Positions 42,385 through 53,434 of a stretch of 64,000 bases of DNA are shown here, in pieces. Below the pieces are notes generated by a model that was not told where the DNA came from, did no database searches, and saw only the letters and a list, made by a program, of their open reading frames with translations. The stretch is from the NCBI GenBank assembly GCA_963971405.1, contig OZ020487.1, positions 37,545,039 through 37,609,038 on the forward strand, given 5' to 3'. This DNA is from Psococerastis gibbosa (Eukaryota; Arthropoda; Insecta; Psocodea; Psocidae). Position 1 is the first letter of the stretch. The number at the start of each line of letters is the position of its first letter. Both the position numbers and the translations under genes were made by a program.

Positions 42385-42822
42385 TTGGTAAAGGTTAATG
42401 GCAACGGTGTATTATTATTTAACAAACGACTAGTTGGACTTACATTGCCTGTTGTATTAGTAGTCATTAGACGAGGGCCGTGGACCAATTGTTGGAGAAC
42501 TTGCATTTCAATCGGGAAAACTGTTATTCGAATCTTCCAGGTTTTACTCAATAATTCAGGTAAGAAAACAAGCACAATGAGTCAATCGTCAGTCATGTGG
42601 CAAATGGTCAGAGAGCTGTAGTTCGAATCCTCGAGAGGATCGGATTTACTCAATAATTCAGGTAAGAAAATAAGCGCAATGAGTCAATCGTCAGTCATGT
42701 GGTCAAATGGTCAAGGAGCTGTAGTTTGAGTCCTCGAGTGGATCATATTTACTCAATATTATTCAGAGAAGAATACAGGATCAATGAGCAAAAATTATCA
42801 ATAAATCATCAGTTCTTATCAC
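42385..42822 (+). mobile_element. SINE-B with repeated tRNA-like heads (left part)
   Basis: 42418-42475 matches the SINE-B end in inverted orientation. From 42475, tRNA-like units follow: GTTGGAGAACTTGCATTTCA (42492), then B box-like GTTCGAATCC at 42613 and a decayed version at 42725. The TTTACTCAATAATTCAGGTA segment occurs at 42543 and 42648. The sequence continues after the MITE at 43224. Confidence 0.6.
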
Positions 42823-43223
42823 TAAGGCGGGGTTTCCACCGACCTGCTAGTGCTAAATACAAATACGGTGACCAGGTAACAGACATTCAAGACTTAAGCG
42901 GGGTTTCCACCGACCTCGCATTGCAGAATGCAAATGACATTAACGGAAATGTTTGTTTTACTCCATGCCATAGTTAAAATTGATCAGCGATCATAGAGTA
43001 AAATCACAAACAAACAAAATAAAATTAAAAAATGGCGTCATGGGATATGTTAAGTACAAACATTTTAATAGATTACTATAAAAAGAAAAATTTAAATTTC
43101 CGTTAATGTCATTTGCATTCTGCAATTCGAGGTCGGTGGAAACCCCGCCTAAGTCTTGAATGTCTGTTACCACGTCAGCGTATTTGTATTTAGCACTAGC
43201 AGGTCGGTGGAAACCGCGCCTTA
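42823..43223. mobile_element. Composite foldback MITE, copy b, inside SINE-B
   Basis: TAAGGCGGGGTTTCCACCGA at the left is mirrored by GGTCGGTGGAAACCGCGCCT at the right. In this copy the outer and inner terminus motifs are almost the same (GCGGGGTTTCCACCGACC at 42828 and 42899), which shows their common origin. SINE-B body resumes at 43224. TTATCAC precedes the left end and recurs across the right boundary, so the exact target duplication is ambiguous. Confidence 0.85.
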
Positions 43224-43300
43224 TCACATCTTATAACTAAACTATCGTTCCTTCTGAGGACTAAGCCTAGCCGGGTCTTAGGGTCTCCCTATAACCAAAA
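43224..43300 (+). mobile_element. SINE-B continuation after MITE b
   Basis: ACTAAACTATCG and TGAGGACTAAGCCTAG match the SINE-B body at 14740-14765 (inverted). Confidence 0.5.
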
Positions 43301-44399
43301 ATATGTCCTAGTATGGAGGAAGGCTCCCCGTGCCCTCCTCTGGATCCGCCAATGATTTAGGGGTCATGATATGGGGCTAATAGCCGACATGGTTGTATTT
43401 TATTATCTGTGTTATTTATTTAGTTTTTTCGTTTTAATAACTAATAATTATTTGCCCAATTATTGGGCCATTGCCAATATAAAAGCAAGAACCACAACCA
43501 TATGAGACAGGAACATCTAGGAATCTTTTTTCGGGAGGGGGGGGGGGAATTGTAATAATAAACTTTCCCTCGCCGACCTGCCAGTCGCTCATATTGTATA
43601 GTTTTTTGTAGTCGTTTTTCTATACTTATCCTGTGGACAAAATAAAACTTTAATTATTCAAGTTTGCCACTGTGTGCTATGAATGTACTACAATACATTC
43701 AATGTACTAATGTAGGCCTATAAAGTTAGATATAGGATCAAACTCAACCTTGAGCTGTTAAAAACATAAAAAATCTCTCCAGCTTTTCAATTAGTAATAT
43801 CAAGTTCGGAGAACTCAAAAAACCAGCTTTCCTTCAGCCGTAGGATAAAAAATTACAAAACAACTATAAGCTTTCCAAAATTGGAAGAAATACAAGCGAC
43901 AAGCGTACTGTGATAATTTGTAGACCAACTCCAGAATATACATCGCGGAATAGGAAGAGTGATGCTGGAATTGACCTTCACTACTGGAGATAAGACATTC
44001 TTGCCTGGAGCTATGGTTAAACCACACATAAAAAAATTACGTCTGAACACACTAGCTTTTGGTCCTTACTTGAAGGCGCATGTAATAAGCTAAGTATTGT
44101 TGCACGTTTAATTAATTTAGTCGCACTGGCGAGTTGCTTCATGATGAAACCGATCTAAAAATCAACCTTTTGAGCCATTTACGAACATTCTTGAAAATTG
44201 TTTCATATAATCTGCAATGTATTTTTTTAAATATTTTTTTTGTTTATGATGAGCTCATAAATAAATGGTAGTTAGCGATTTTTGTACAGGAATAAGGTAA
44301 AATGTACAAGTTACAGAGCTCTTAAAATAGTTCTCTAGTGGCGAGACGCCGGCCAGTCCCCTATTTTCTTTTGATTTAGTTTTCTCGTCAACCCTCAGC
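43301..44399. other. No gene recognised
   Basis: A poly(G) run lies at about 43537. Two overlapping minus frames of 65-70 codons (43815-44050) have no known domain. TAGGCCTA is at 43713-43720. Confidence 0.35.
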
Positions 44400-44612
44400 A
44401 TTTGCAACTATTTTTCAAGTCGAAAACAATGACCAGTGACCATGTTAAAATAAAATGGTTGACATGTCCAAGTTTCACAACCGTAAAATAAAACACTCGG
44501 ATGTCGCAGGTTTTTAGGAACTGTTTCCAGTGTTTCCACTTTGGGCACTTTCCTGATCCTTAGCTTAGTCTTATTTTGACTGCGGGGATGCTGGGAAACG
44601 AATGTGTAGGCG
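44400..44612 (-). mobile_element. LINE ORF2 fragment
   Basis: The minus frame has TKLRIRKVPKVETLETVP then SVLFYGCETWT, the (L)LYGCETW signature found downstream of the RT domain in several LINE groups. It is cut at its right side by the MITE at 44617. Confidence 0.55.
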
Positions 44613-44616
44613 CTCT

Positions 44617-44994
44617 TAGGTGCCCATTCCATTGACCGGCTAGGGCTATTTCCAAAAACGGTGACATGGTAGCAGACATTCAAGACTGAGGTGGCGTTTC
44701 CACCGACCTCGCATTGCAGAATTGACGGAAATGTTTATTTTCATCCATGCCATAGTTAAAATTGATCAATGATCATGCAGTAAAATCACAAACAAACTAA
44801 AATTAAAAAATGGCGTCATGTTAAGTACAAACATTTTAATAGATTTCTATAAAAAGAAAAATTCTAATTTCCGTCAATGTCATTTGCATTCTGCAATGCG
44901 AGGTCGGTGGAAACGCCACCTAAGTCTTGAATGTCTGCTACCACGTCACCATTTTTGTAAATAGCCCTAGCCGGTCGATGGAATGGGCACCTTA
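44617..44994. mobile_element. Composite foldback MITE, copy c
   Basis: TAGGTGCCCATTCCATTGAC at the left is mirrored by GGAATGGGCACCTTA at the right, with the inner GGTGGCGTTTCCACCGACC pair. The centre is shorter than in copy a. Confidence 0.82.
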
Positions 44995-45439
44995 CCTGAA
45001 CCCAATAATGAAGTATCACTGACATCAGCCAAGAACACTATAGAAACCGCAGTAAAGAAACAACTCAAGAAAACTATAGAAGATGCGGGAAACAGTGGAA
45101 ATCACTCGCAAACCAGCCACGTTGTCTATGCCCATGCCGAGGGCCAGCGCCGGGTTTGGCCTTGTGGGCCGTAATTGTGTTGGGGGCCCTTTCTCGGGCA
45201 GAGCAGTCTTATGTACCCTTAAGACGAATATTCCTCTACCAGTGATAAAATGGAGACCCAAAGTCCCGCCAAATATTTCGTGGAGTTTATTTGCTTTATT
45301 TGTTTTCTTTTTAATGTAGGCCTTTTGTCGTTTTGTATTTCGCTACTTTTTGTGGGGGCCCTGGGACCATGGCACTCATGGCCCCATAGCCAATCCCGGC
45401 ACTGCCGAGGGCTGATGCAGTCGCAAAATTCAGGCTTAC
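44995..45439. other. No gene recognised
   Basis: Several overlapping open frames on both strands (45025-45320), none with a recognisable domain. 45150-45215 is GC-rich. Confidence 0.35.
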
Positions 45440-45949
45440 TTCTTAGACTTATTACTTTAGATTTACTTCACCGGGTAGACTCGGACACCTGCCCCCCTCT
45501 GCAACTCTGGCTCTCTTGGAGAATGGACGGTCTACACCTACAGGATTGCGCAGCCCTCTCAAACTACCAGGACAGAAACCCCATGCGTCTTTACTGAGAA
45601 TCTGGGAGGCTCGTCGGCGAATGGCAGAGATGCTATAAGAGCTGGCACTGGATAAAGTAAAGTATAAGTAAGTATTTTGACAGAGTCCAGGTTCTTAGAT
45701 TTTATATTGAAGGCCCCTTTCCCTTGCAAAAAGGTTACAGAAATGAAGTCACGGCCCACGGGTTCTAAGGCGAGGACGCCGAAGCTGGTTTTCGAAGACA
45801 CCTTCAACCACCCTAGGCAGCCCGGTAGGCCAAGGCTCAGATGGATAGACCAAGTGCTCGTAGAAGTGCACGTCACCGGCACCCGAGACTGGAAGCTTGC
45901 GGCGGAAAATCGTCCAAGATGGCGTGGTGTAGTGATGGCAGCCGCTTAG
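45440..45949 (+). mobile_element. LINE ORF2 C-terminus
   Basis: The plus frame from about 45680 ends PRQPGRPRLRWIDQVLVEVH then TRDWKLAAENRPRWRGVVMA. The GRPRLRWxD...RDW...A.(D/N)RxxWRxVV signature is the classic terminal part of several non-LTR retrotransposon ORF2 proteins. Upstream frames have stops. A composite MITE follows within ten bases. Confidence 0.8.
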
Positions 45950-45955
45950 GCGCCC

Positions 45956-46332
45956 ATTCCATTGACCGGCTAGGGCTATTTCCAAAAACGGTGACGTGGT
46001 AGCAGACATTCAAGACTTTAGGTTGCGTTTCCACCGATCTCGCATTGCAGAATGCAAATGACATTGACGGAAATTAGAGTTTTTGTTTTTATAGAAATCT
46101 ATTAAAATGTTTGTACTTAACATATCCCATGACGCCATTTTTTAATTTTAGTTTGTTTGTGATTTTACTGTATGATCATTGATCAATTTTAACTATGGCA
46201 TAGAGGAAAATAAACATTTCCGTCAATTCTGCAATGCGAGGTCGGTGGAAACGCCACCTAAGTCTTGAATGTCTGCTACCACGTCACCGTTTTTGGAAAT
46301 AGCCCTAGCCGCTCAATGGAATGGGCACCTTA
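45956..46332. mobile_element. Composite foldback MITE, copy d (inverted centre)
   Basis: TTAGGCGCCCATTCCATTGA at the left is mirrored by TCAATGGAATGGGCACCTTA at the right. The asymmetric centre (CCCATGACGCCATTTT) runs in the opposite orientation to copies a-c and e. Confidence 0.85.
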
Positions 46333-46921
46333 CCTAAGTCAAGTAGGTCCTAAGTAAAACGCTGACCTACGATGGTATATTATTATATATATCCAAAGGG
46401 GCATAGGAGACAATGTTTGGTTTTAAATGTGACCAACAACCTTTCGAGACAGAAGAGTCTACCACTTTTGGCACATCAGCACATACATACGTATATGCTG
46501 AATTAGTGTTTGATGAAATTGTCTGAATTTTCCAGAGGATTTCTGATGGATTTACCCGCGTTACAAAGATACAAAATAATACAAACAATATGCCAATAAT
46601 TTGTGTTTGGTGGCTTTGTCAACAGTCTATATAACCAAAACGCATTATGCTTGCAGGATGTTTTATGTATGATACTACGGTATTCATGAACTTGTCAACT
46701 TCCTCAACTTCAGTTTCCCACCAAACAGGGTCAGTAGTCAATTTTGCATAAACACACCACATTGACTTTCATTGAGCTTGTATTCGAACCACCTGTCTGA
46801 CACTTCAAATCCAGTGGCAATTGAAGTGTCCCTATGCTTTGGGGTACCAACAGACCATCCTATGGCGTTTTAATAATAAATTACATGGGGAATTATTGAG
46901 ACTAATTTTATACCAGTGTTT
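46333..46921. other. No gene; SINE-A head remnant
   Basis: 46429-46470 contains ACCAACAACCTTTCGAGACA, resembling the SINE-A head between boxes A and B. The rest is unassigned. Confidence 0.35.
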
Positions 46922-47669
46922 ATAAGAGTGTACGTCCCGTAGGTGATTGGTACAATCCTTTTGTTTACAGACTTTTATTTATTTAATTAACAAAGCAAGA
47001 TATTAAAGATTTAGCTCATTTAAGTTGTACTAGTAGAAGACTTAGTCATGCATCACATATAATGGGGTACCTATTTTCAATTTTTGGTACCATAGATTTT
47101 TCATAAAAAATCAATATTTAAATAATTTGCTTAGTTAATTAAATAGAAAATAAGAAGTATTAAGGTTCGGTTTTTTTTTTTTTTTTTTTCCTTCGTGGGA
47201 CCTACTCGTTTGAGTTCCTATAAGAGTCGACCTAGAAGGTCTTTTGCTTCCACGTTTGCCGTCTACGCCCATCTTATAACACCAGTCTTTTTGATAAATT
47301 CTAGTGTTTTTGTGATGGGATTAGATCGGATGGTTTCCTCTTCAGACCTAGGGTGGCCAAGAGTTTGGTATCGAGTTTGTCCCAGCGCTTCACATTCAAA
47401 GAGAATGTGTTCAGCTGTTTCTTCTTCAACTTCACACAGTCTGCATCTACTGTCGTTTTTCACGCCAACCCTATGCATGTGTTTGTTGAAGTGGCCGTGG
47501 CCCGTAAGCGTGCCAACCACCCTTCTAGCTTGCTCTCTACTTAAAGAGAGAAGCTGATCGGTGAGCTTTTTACTAGGACCCGGAATAACCTTCTTAGCAA
47601 ATCTGCTTTCCGGGACTTTCTTCCATTAAGGTTCGGGTTGCCAATTTCCTACTGGATGGACACTCTTAA
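46922..47669. mobile_element. TTAA foldback MITE, copy 3, split by a LINE insertion
   Basis: The left arm starts TAAGAGTGTACGTCC and the right arm ends TGGATGGACACTCTTAA. The arms match through TTAATTAACAAAGCAAG and its mirror CTTAGTTAATTAAATAG. A 5'-truncated LINE occupies 47171-47624. Confidence 0.75.
47171..47624 (-). mobile_element. 5'-truncated LINE (RNase H/tail part), recent insertion
   Basis: The minus frame from about 47622 reads VPESRFAKKVIPGPSKKLTD, SREQARRVVGTLTGHGHFN, then CRLCEVEEETAEHILFECEA, the cysteine/histidine module (C-x2-C-x8-H-x4-C) at the end of Jockey/R1-type ORF2 proteins. A poly(A) tail follows (T run starting at 47171). The 12-bp direct repeat ATTAAGGTTCGG flanks it at 47159-47170 and 47625-47636. 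Length is 454 bp. The intact frame and perfect duplication suggest a young insertion. Confidence 0.93.
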
Positions 47670-48022
47670 ATAATTAATTTTACTCCTTTATTCACTAAAA
47701 TAATTTACCCCTTTTTTCTAACGTACAGCCTTGCCGGATTAGTTATCCTTTATTCTGCAGTATAGAAACCGGTTTAAATAACAAGTAGGCCTAGTCAGTA
47801 TTAATTTATTATATTATCTACTGGACCTTATTTATTTATTTTCATCAATAGTAAATAACTTTCCAGTAAGGTTCGGAGCAAAACCGAAGAGTTATCACCC
47901 CACTTGGACAACAAAATTAAATTTTCTGCGTAATTTCAAATTGGTTTGCCTTGGTATCTTACCCAATTGGGCTAGTAGGAAAGGGGCCTTATAGCGTGCA
48001 GTTATGCTGTATAACCATAGAC
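47670..48022. other. No gene recognised
   Basis: AT-rich; TAGGCCTA at 47786-47793. Nothing else assigned. Confidence 0.3.
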
Positions 48023-48410
48023 TAAGGTGCCCATTCCATTGACCGGCTAGGGCTATTTCCAACAACGGTGACGTGGTAGCAGACATTCAAGACTTAGATG
48101 GCGTTTCCACTGACCTCGCATTGCAGAATTGACGGAAATGTTTATTTTCCTCTATGCCATAGTTAAAATTGATCAATGATTATACAGTAAAATCACAAAC
48201 AATCAAACTAAAATTAAAAAATGGCTTCATGGGATATGTTAATTACAAACATTTTAATACATTTCTATTAAAAAAAAACAAACATTTCCGTCAATGTCAT
48301 TTGCAATCTGCAATGCGAGGTCGGTGGAAACGCTACCTAAGTCTTGAATGTCTGCTACCACGTCACCGTTGTTGGAAATAGCCCTAGCCGGTCAATGGAA
48401 TGGGCGCCTG
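48023..48410. mobile_element. Composite foldback MITE, copy e
   Basis: TAAGGTGCCCATTCCATTGA at the left is mirrored by CAATGGAATGGGCGCCT at the right, with the inner pair GATGGCGTTTCCACTGACC and GGTCGGTGGAAACGCTACC. Confidence 0.85.
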
Positions 48411-48595
48411 AGATAAATAGTCTATGATAAAACCCGTCAACCCCCCTAGTACGTCAGAATGCACCACTTGAAACGTGAAGGAACCCCCTTCACGTGATTG
48501 GATTTTTAGCCCAAACAGTCAAACACTAACTGATAGCTACGAAAATTCACTGCAATACCAATATTACACAAGATACCCAGTTATCATAAGTTTTA

Positions 48596-48768
48596 CAAGG
48601 CCGTAGCCAAGGGGGTTTCATGGGGTTCAACCCCCCCCCCCCAAAAAAAAATGATTATATACTACATAGAATCGGATTTTGAGAGGAAAAATAATAACCA
48701 TTATGTAATATCCAATGAAATTTCTGAACCCCCCCCCCCCAAAAAAAAAAAGCCTGGCTACGGCCTTG
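48596..48768. mobile_element. Poly(C) MITE of the GGCCGTAGCC family, copy 2
   Basis: CAAGGCCGTAGCCAAGG at the left is mirrored by CCTGGCTACGGCCTTG at the right. Flanks ATAAGTTTTA and ATAAGTTATA match at 9 of 10 positions, so the target duplication may be 9-10 bp, which would fit a Mutator-like origin better than hAT. Two long C runs with adjoining A runs lie inside. Confidence 0.78.
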
Positions 48769-48819
48769 ATAAGTTATATCTCCAAATTGCTTGTTTCACA
48801 GCGACCCCCAATTGAGAAT

Positions 48820-49130
48820 TGACATGGAAGCCAGGAGCGTAATTTCAATATTTTTCAGGGGGGGCGGCAAGACGTCAATTAGGAACAATTTTATATCAGG
48901 TTGTAACAATTTCCTCGTTAGTCAGGGTCATTGTCCTATTTTTTTCTAATCGCAGGGGGGAGCCCCCAAGCGACATTGGCAAGTGTTTGTTAAGCCCTTT
49001 TATTTCGGAGGGGGTCCGGACCCCTTGGACCACCCCCCTGGGCACGGCCGGGGGCCCGGCCCTTGTGGCAAAAAAACGTAGCAAACACGGACCAACAACC
49101 TTTCGAGACAGGAGAGTCGAATTTGAAGAT
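48820..49130. repeat. GC-rich repeat remnant and SINE-A head fragment
   Basis: 48855-49070 has several G and C runs and GGGGGAGCCCCC. 49087-49120 repeats the ACCAACAACCTTTCGAGACA segment of the SINE-A head. Confidence 0.4.
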
Positions 49131-49567
49131 TGATCATTGCCTTCGTAGCTTCGTTTAAGTCAACGTCACCCCTACCGTGTGTTTCAATTGATAACAAAGC
49201 AAACCCCACAAACCTGTCCAGACTCTTACTAATGCTCTTTTATATTTTAAAAGTGACAACATCTGAACATCGTAGTTGGCAAAACAATTTGTAGATTCCA
49301 ATAAATTTCCTTTATAAGTCGACGTTTCACCCTCCCTGTGTAGGACCGGATAGGTAAATTTTGCTTGGTAAACAGTAACAGGGGCCAGCCGCCAATCCCA
49401 GTGGCCAGTATGTACCTGGATCAGAAGAGGGCGTGGCAGGATCGAGGGGGGTGCATCGATCCCTCGTGTTGCTGCCAACCAGCCAGTCGGCTGTAACTTG
49501 AAGAAGCAAGACCAAAAAAGCAACGTCTACTATCCTTTATAGAATTTGTCTCTATTTTTCGGTCAGC
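49131..49567. other. No gene recognised
   Basis: A minus frame of 122 codons (49155-49523) is the longest unexplained short frame in the region but shows no domain or repeat match by eye. Confidence 0.3.
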
Positions 49568-49858
49568 CAGGGACGGATCCAGAGCCCATTCGGGGAGGGG
49601 GGGGGAGGTAGTTGGGAAAATAGAACAAACATATATATTTACAGTGTATGCAGTATCGATTAAATTAGAGCGTAATAAATTGACTCACAATTGATTTACC
49701 AAATTTTAGGGGCAGCTACCCCCCCCCCCCCCTCCCTGCCCCCTGCATCCATCCATTCATTTTTGCTCTGCTGAAGTTGACTCTGCGTTGGTTCATCAAC
49801 CCATTTGCTCCAATGGCAAATCTCCCTGCCCCCCCCCCCCCCCAGATGACGCCCCTGC
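49568..49858. mobile_element. Poly(C)/poly(G) MITE with GGATCC-type terminus
   Basis: CAGGGACGGATCCAGAG at the left and GATGACGCCCCTG at the right bound a segment with three long G or C runs. The interior AGCGTAATAAATTGACTCAC matches 54531-54555. No clear target duplication. Confidence 0.55.
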
Positions 49859-51096
49859 CCTGGATTCATCACCATTTAATTGCTGTAGAACGTAGGTCCT
49901 AAAACACTATAGTCTACTGTCTATGGTTGTAAACCGAGTCATACCCTCATACCGTCATATACGTGACATATTAGGCCAGTGATATTAACCTAAACTTGAA
50001 TTTAACCGGAAGGCAGCAAGTTATCTAAGCTTGTTTGCTTGCATAGATCAAGGCCTTGCAAGTGGTAACACATTGCGCAATTAAGTTTTCTATTTATTTA
50101 CATTGAACCACGTGCATACGGGCTCCAGCCTCCAGGTATTCGTATTACCATACAACCACGTGCAGACTGCTGAGAGAATGTTTCTTCTAAGACAAGGTCC
50201 TTATTAATTACCTATTGTTTCCTATATTGATATGGTAAACCCAAATTCTAAAATACTTCTCTCAGCATATTATTATATTATTATTCCTATTTATATACAT
50301 AATATAAATATGGTATTTAAATATGGTGACAAATGACAATCAATTTGCAGTATGGCTGGTACTTGGTAGAGCATGCCTATGGGAAATAATCTAAAAATAA
50401 TAATATTAATTCGTGTATTTTTCATCAATTTTACCAATTTTGTTTTGTTAATGTACAGGCCCACTTATAACCATCGGTGTGCGGGATACCTACTATCTAT
50501 GCATATGTATTAATATGCAGGTCTTATCGTAGACAACTAAATACAAGTATCTTGATTGCTATAGAGGCGTCTGAAGTGGTTATTCGGATATATATTTATG
50601 CCATTTTTGTATGTAACTAATCTTTCGCTAAACTCGCAGGACACCCTGTATTGGTTAATGGTGTACAAGAACTATTATTAATCTTCGAAATAAAATAATC
50701 TATAATCTCTAACGTGTATTTACAAGGAATTTCACGAGTTACTTGACGAAGCAGTAGAATCTGGGAAGGTAGGCCGTGGTTGATCTGAAAGAGTACTCGG
50801 TACTCCCAAGTACGGCTTGTCATCTAATATTCACGGAATAAGCAGACGACGTACTCCTGAAATATTTAATCTGAAATCTGTTTTTATGGAATAGAAATAT
50901 CATTTATTAATTCATTAAGACACAATAGTCGATTCGGCAATCGTGAGTTAAAAATAATAAACACCAAAAAAAAATGGAGAACCAGTAGAATCCGGGCTGA
51001 TGGGCCGTGGTCGAATTGAAATTGAACTTCCAAACTTTTCGTCAACATCTGCGGTCGACATCTTCAGTGGCGCTGCGTAGACTTCGACGGTTGTAC
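49859..51096. other. No gene; repeat C remnant
   Basis: 50520-50632 shares AGAGGCG-CTGAAG and the following segment with repeat C. The rest is unassigned AT-rich sequence. Confidence 0.35.
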
Positions 51097-51292
51097 CTCG
51101 GTGGCTCCGTAGCGAGTGACTGGGTAGGGGGCTGCGCACTGACCTTTATACCTGGGGAATTTCCATGTTGTGTTGAGAGCGAGGTTCCGCTCGCTCTCAA
51201 CACAACAACAACAACAACAACGTCCAGGTATAAAGGTCAGTGCGCAACCCCCTACCCTGTCACTCGCTACGGAGCCACCGAGTTACAAAAAA
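51097..51292. repeat. Large palindrome with nested hairpin
   Basis: CTCGGTGGCTCCGTAGCGAG at the left is mirrored by CTCGCTACGGAGCCACCGAG at the right. The arms run to CTTTATACCTGG / CCAGGTATAAAG, about 57-60 bases each. Between them sits a second hairpin, TGTTGAGAGCGAG / CTCGCTCTCAACA, followed by an (AAC)n run. GC content is higher than around it. It has no ORF of note. Confidence 0.9.
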
Positions 51293-51464
51293 AAAAACAT
51301 TTAGAAATTTAGTCAGCAAACATTACAACTTAGATGGCATAATACATATACTGTATATGTATATCTTATCATAAGAAAAATACTGTCAATCAAAATCAAT
51401 ATCAATAACAATATATAATAGATTAACGATAGTTCACAAGATGACAAAATTTATTGTATATTAT

Positions 51465-51983
51465 CATGGCCGTCCACAGCTATGGGCTGATGGGTCAGAT
51501 GACCCACCTCGATTGATGATGAGTATTCACAGAGAAAAATTGAAAACTATGGATAAGTTCTTAGATCAAGTCCGTTCGTTGTTTGCCCAAACTCCACGAA
51601 GGTTGGCATTCGCCTTTTCCGACCACTGGGACACAGTACAACAGCCATTGTACACTCACACAGATTTTCTTTCTCATAATTATGGTATTGAATTGAATTG
51701 AATTGAAAACGACTTTCTTGAAAAAAAAAAAAAACAAAAGGCGAACAATAAGACTATAAAGTCTTCTTTTCATGCTAACCTTAATTTTGATGTTTTTTAA
51801 ACTGCCCAATTGGCCACTTATATTAAATATAATAAATAGGAGGATTCATCATAATTATTGATTTTTATCTATAATATTAATTTATCCCATATCTGCCCCC
51901 ACCCCTAACAAAAACTGTGGAATTTTCAATTTTTTTTCATTCACCCTTGACCCACCTCATATTTCATCCTGCGGACGGCCATG
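51465..51983. mobile_element. TIR element, 519 bp, probable hAT MITE
   Basis: CATGGCCGTCCACAG at the left and CTGCGGACGGCCATG at the right are inverted (one mismatch). Flanks TATATTAT and TGTATTAT differ by one base, consistent with an 8-bp duplication. An ATTGA-type microsatellite followed by AAAACGACTTTCTTGA (51690-51720) marks a retroposon tail inside it, also seen at 57695-57725. Confidence 0.7.
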
Positions 51984-52411
51984 TGTATTATCACAGTTTA
52001 CTAGCTTGTATACTATTTAAGGAGGTGTTTAAACAACGTTTTTGTCATTATATGGGCTCCGGACAGCAAAATTAATTAATTATCACTGACCCCATGTTGT
52101 TTATAAAATAAATAAAAAATATGGAAAGATTCAACGCAATAGACTGCTTGCTTGGTCGTCAATTGTCATAGTGCAGTTGGAACACGTGTTTGAGCATATG
52201 CAGCAGGTTTGGTGGGGATCACATCTGGTGGAATATTGATTAGGTCGCATCACCGGCATAATAAATGTTTAAAAGACCTTCGTTGATTTGTAGCTTTTTA
52301 TATTTTCCACGAAAAGATATATCCAAATCGTCCACATCCGGGATTTTAGGGTATGCCGCAGTCCACAGATCAGTAAGGGTTCGCATTTTTGTTTTCGTAT
52401 TTATAAGTTAA
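51984..52411. other. No gene recognised
   Basis: AT-rich, no assignable feature. Confidence 0.3.
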
Positions 52412-52670
52412 GTTATAAGGAAAGCTTTGGGATGGTCGAAATTTTAGATTTCGTGTTTTCAATTTTGAAGGCCCAAGAACCCGAAATAGTGTTTTATACG
52501 GTTTGCCTGCAACTCGATTTGCGGCCAAACCACTCGACAGAATTTGATGAGTATACTATAGAGTACCGGTACGCAAAAATACTCTTTTTCTGGAACATGA
52601 AAGAAACAAAACAAAATTTATACAAAAAGACATTGGAACAATTTTATGTAAGAAAATACAGTGGAGAATG
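52412..52670 (-). mobile_element. TGCTTTCC element, copy 4 (partial)
   Basis: Begins AAGGAAAGCTTTGGGATGGT, the inverted 3' part of the family, and decays after about 150 bases. Confidence 0.55.
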
Positions 52671-53434
52671 AACTGCTTGAATTTAAGCGCGTATTAATAG
52701 AGTTGTCTGATAGGTTGGTGGACATAGGGTTTTTGTATATAAATTTAGAGTTAAAGTGTTAAGAGGTCTTTTCCAGTTTTCAAAAAACTAAAAATCTGTT
52801 TACCACTGCGAAAACATCGAAAAACTATTGTTTTAAATATTAATATACTGGGTAGGTACTCTTTTTTGTAATACTGTACTATTTTTTTAACCTTTCCAAA
52901 ATCCAGATATACTTTATTTCCAAGAAAAAAAGTTGGCAATCCTAGTCTATTGGGTTGTCGCGCTACATCGTTTTTTAATGCCATTACTCTGAATTTAAGC
53001 CTTAAGAAAGTTACCGGCTCCAATATCTCCCTTAACTTTTTTCTATATTATACCGTAGAATGTAAGGATCAATGATGCAAAGATAGCAGCGTCACTATTA
53101 CAATAAAAACGTCTATAATGATAATGTACCTATGATTTAAATCACCCGACCATACCTAATATCTAATTCATTCGTTCGTATGCACAGCATGCTAGGGCGC
53201 ATAAGCTATGGTTGTGTCTAGGAATCTTTCTATAGGAGGAAACGTCCGTTAAACTAAAAAAAAGTCAAGAGCTTCGTCTAGAATTTCAAATAGGGTTTCA
53301 TATTTAAGGCTCTTGCACTCGTCCTATAGGATTTATGCCCCCATCACTTCTAGGAAAACAATATTAGAAGCACTCTATGTCTCTATGAGGTGTCAGCGAT
53401 TCAATTGAAGGCCGCCATTTTGAATTTTGATGCA
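52671..53434. other. No gene recognised
   Basis: No family similarity noted. A minus frame of 90 codons (52751-53023) is unexplained. Confidence 0.3.

Noticed and set aside
47195..47557. Plus-strand gene of 120 codons
   Set aside because: It is the antisense of the LINE C-terminal coding sequence at 47171-47624.
49155..49523. 122-codon minus-strand gene
   Set aside because: No domain, no start context, and a neighbouring overlapping frame; I cannot support it.
51007..51312. 101-codon gene
   Set aside because: It runs through both arms of a palindrome and an (AAC)n repeat.
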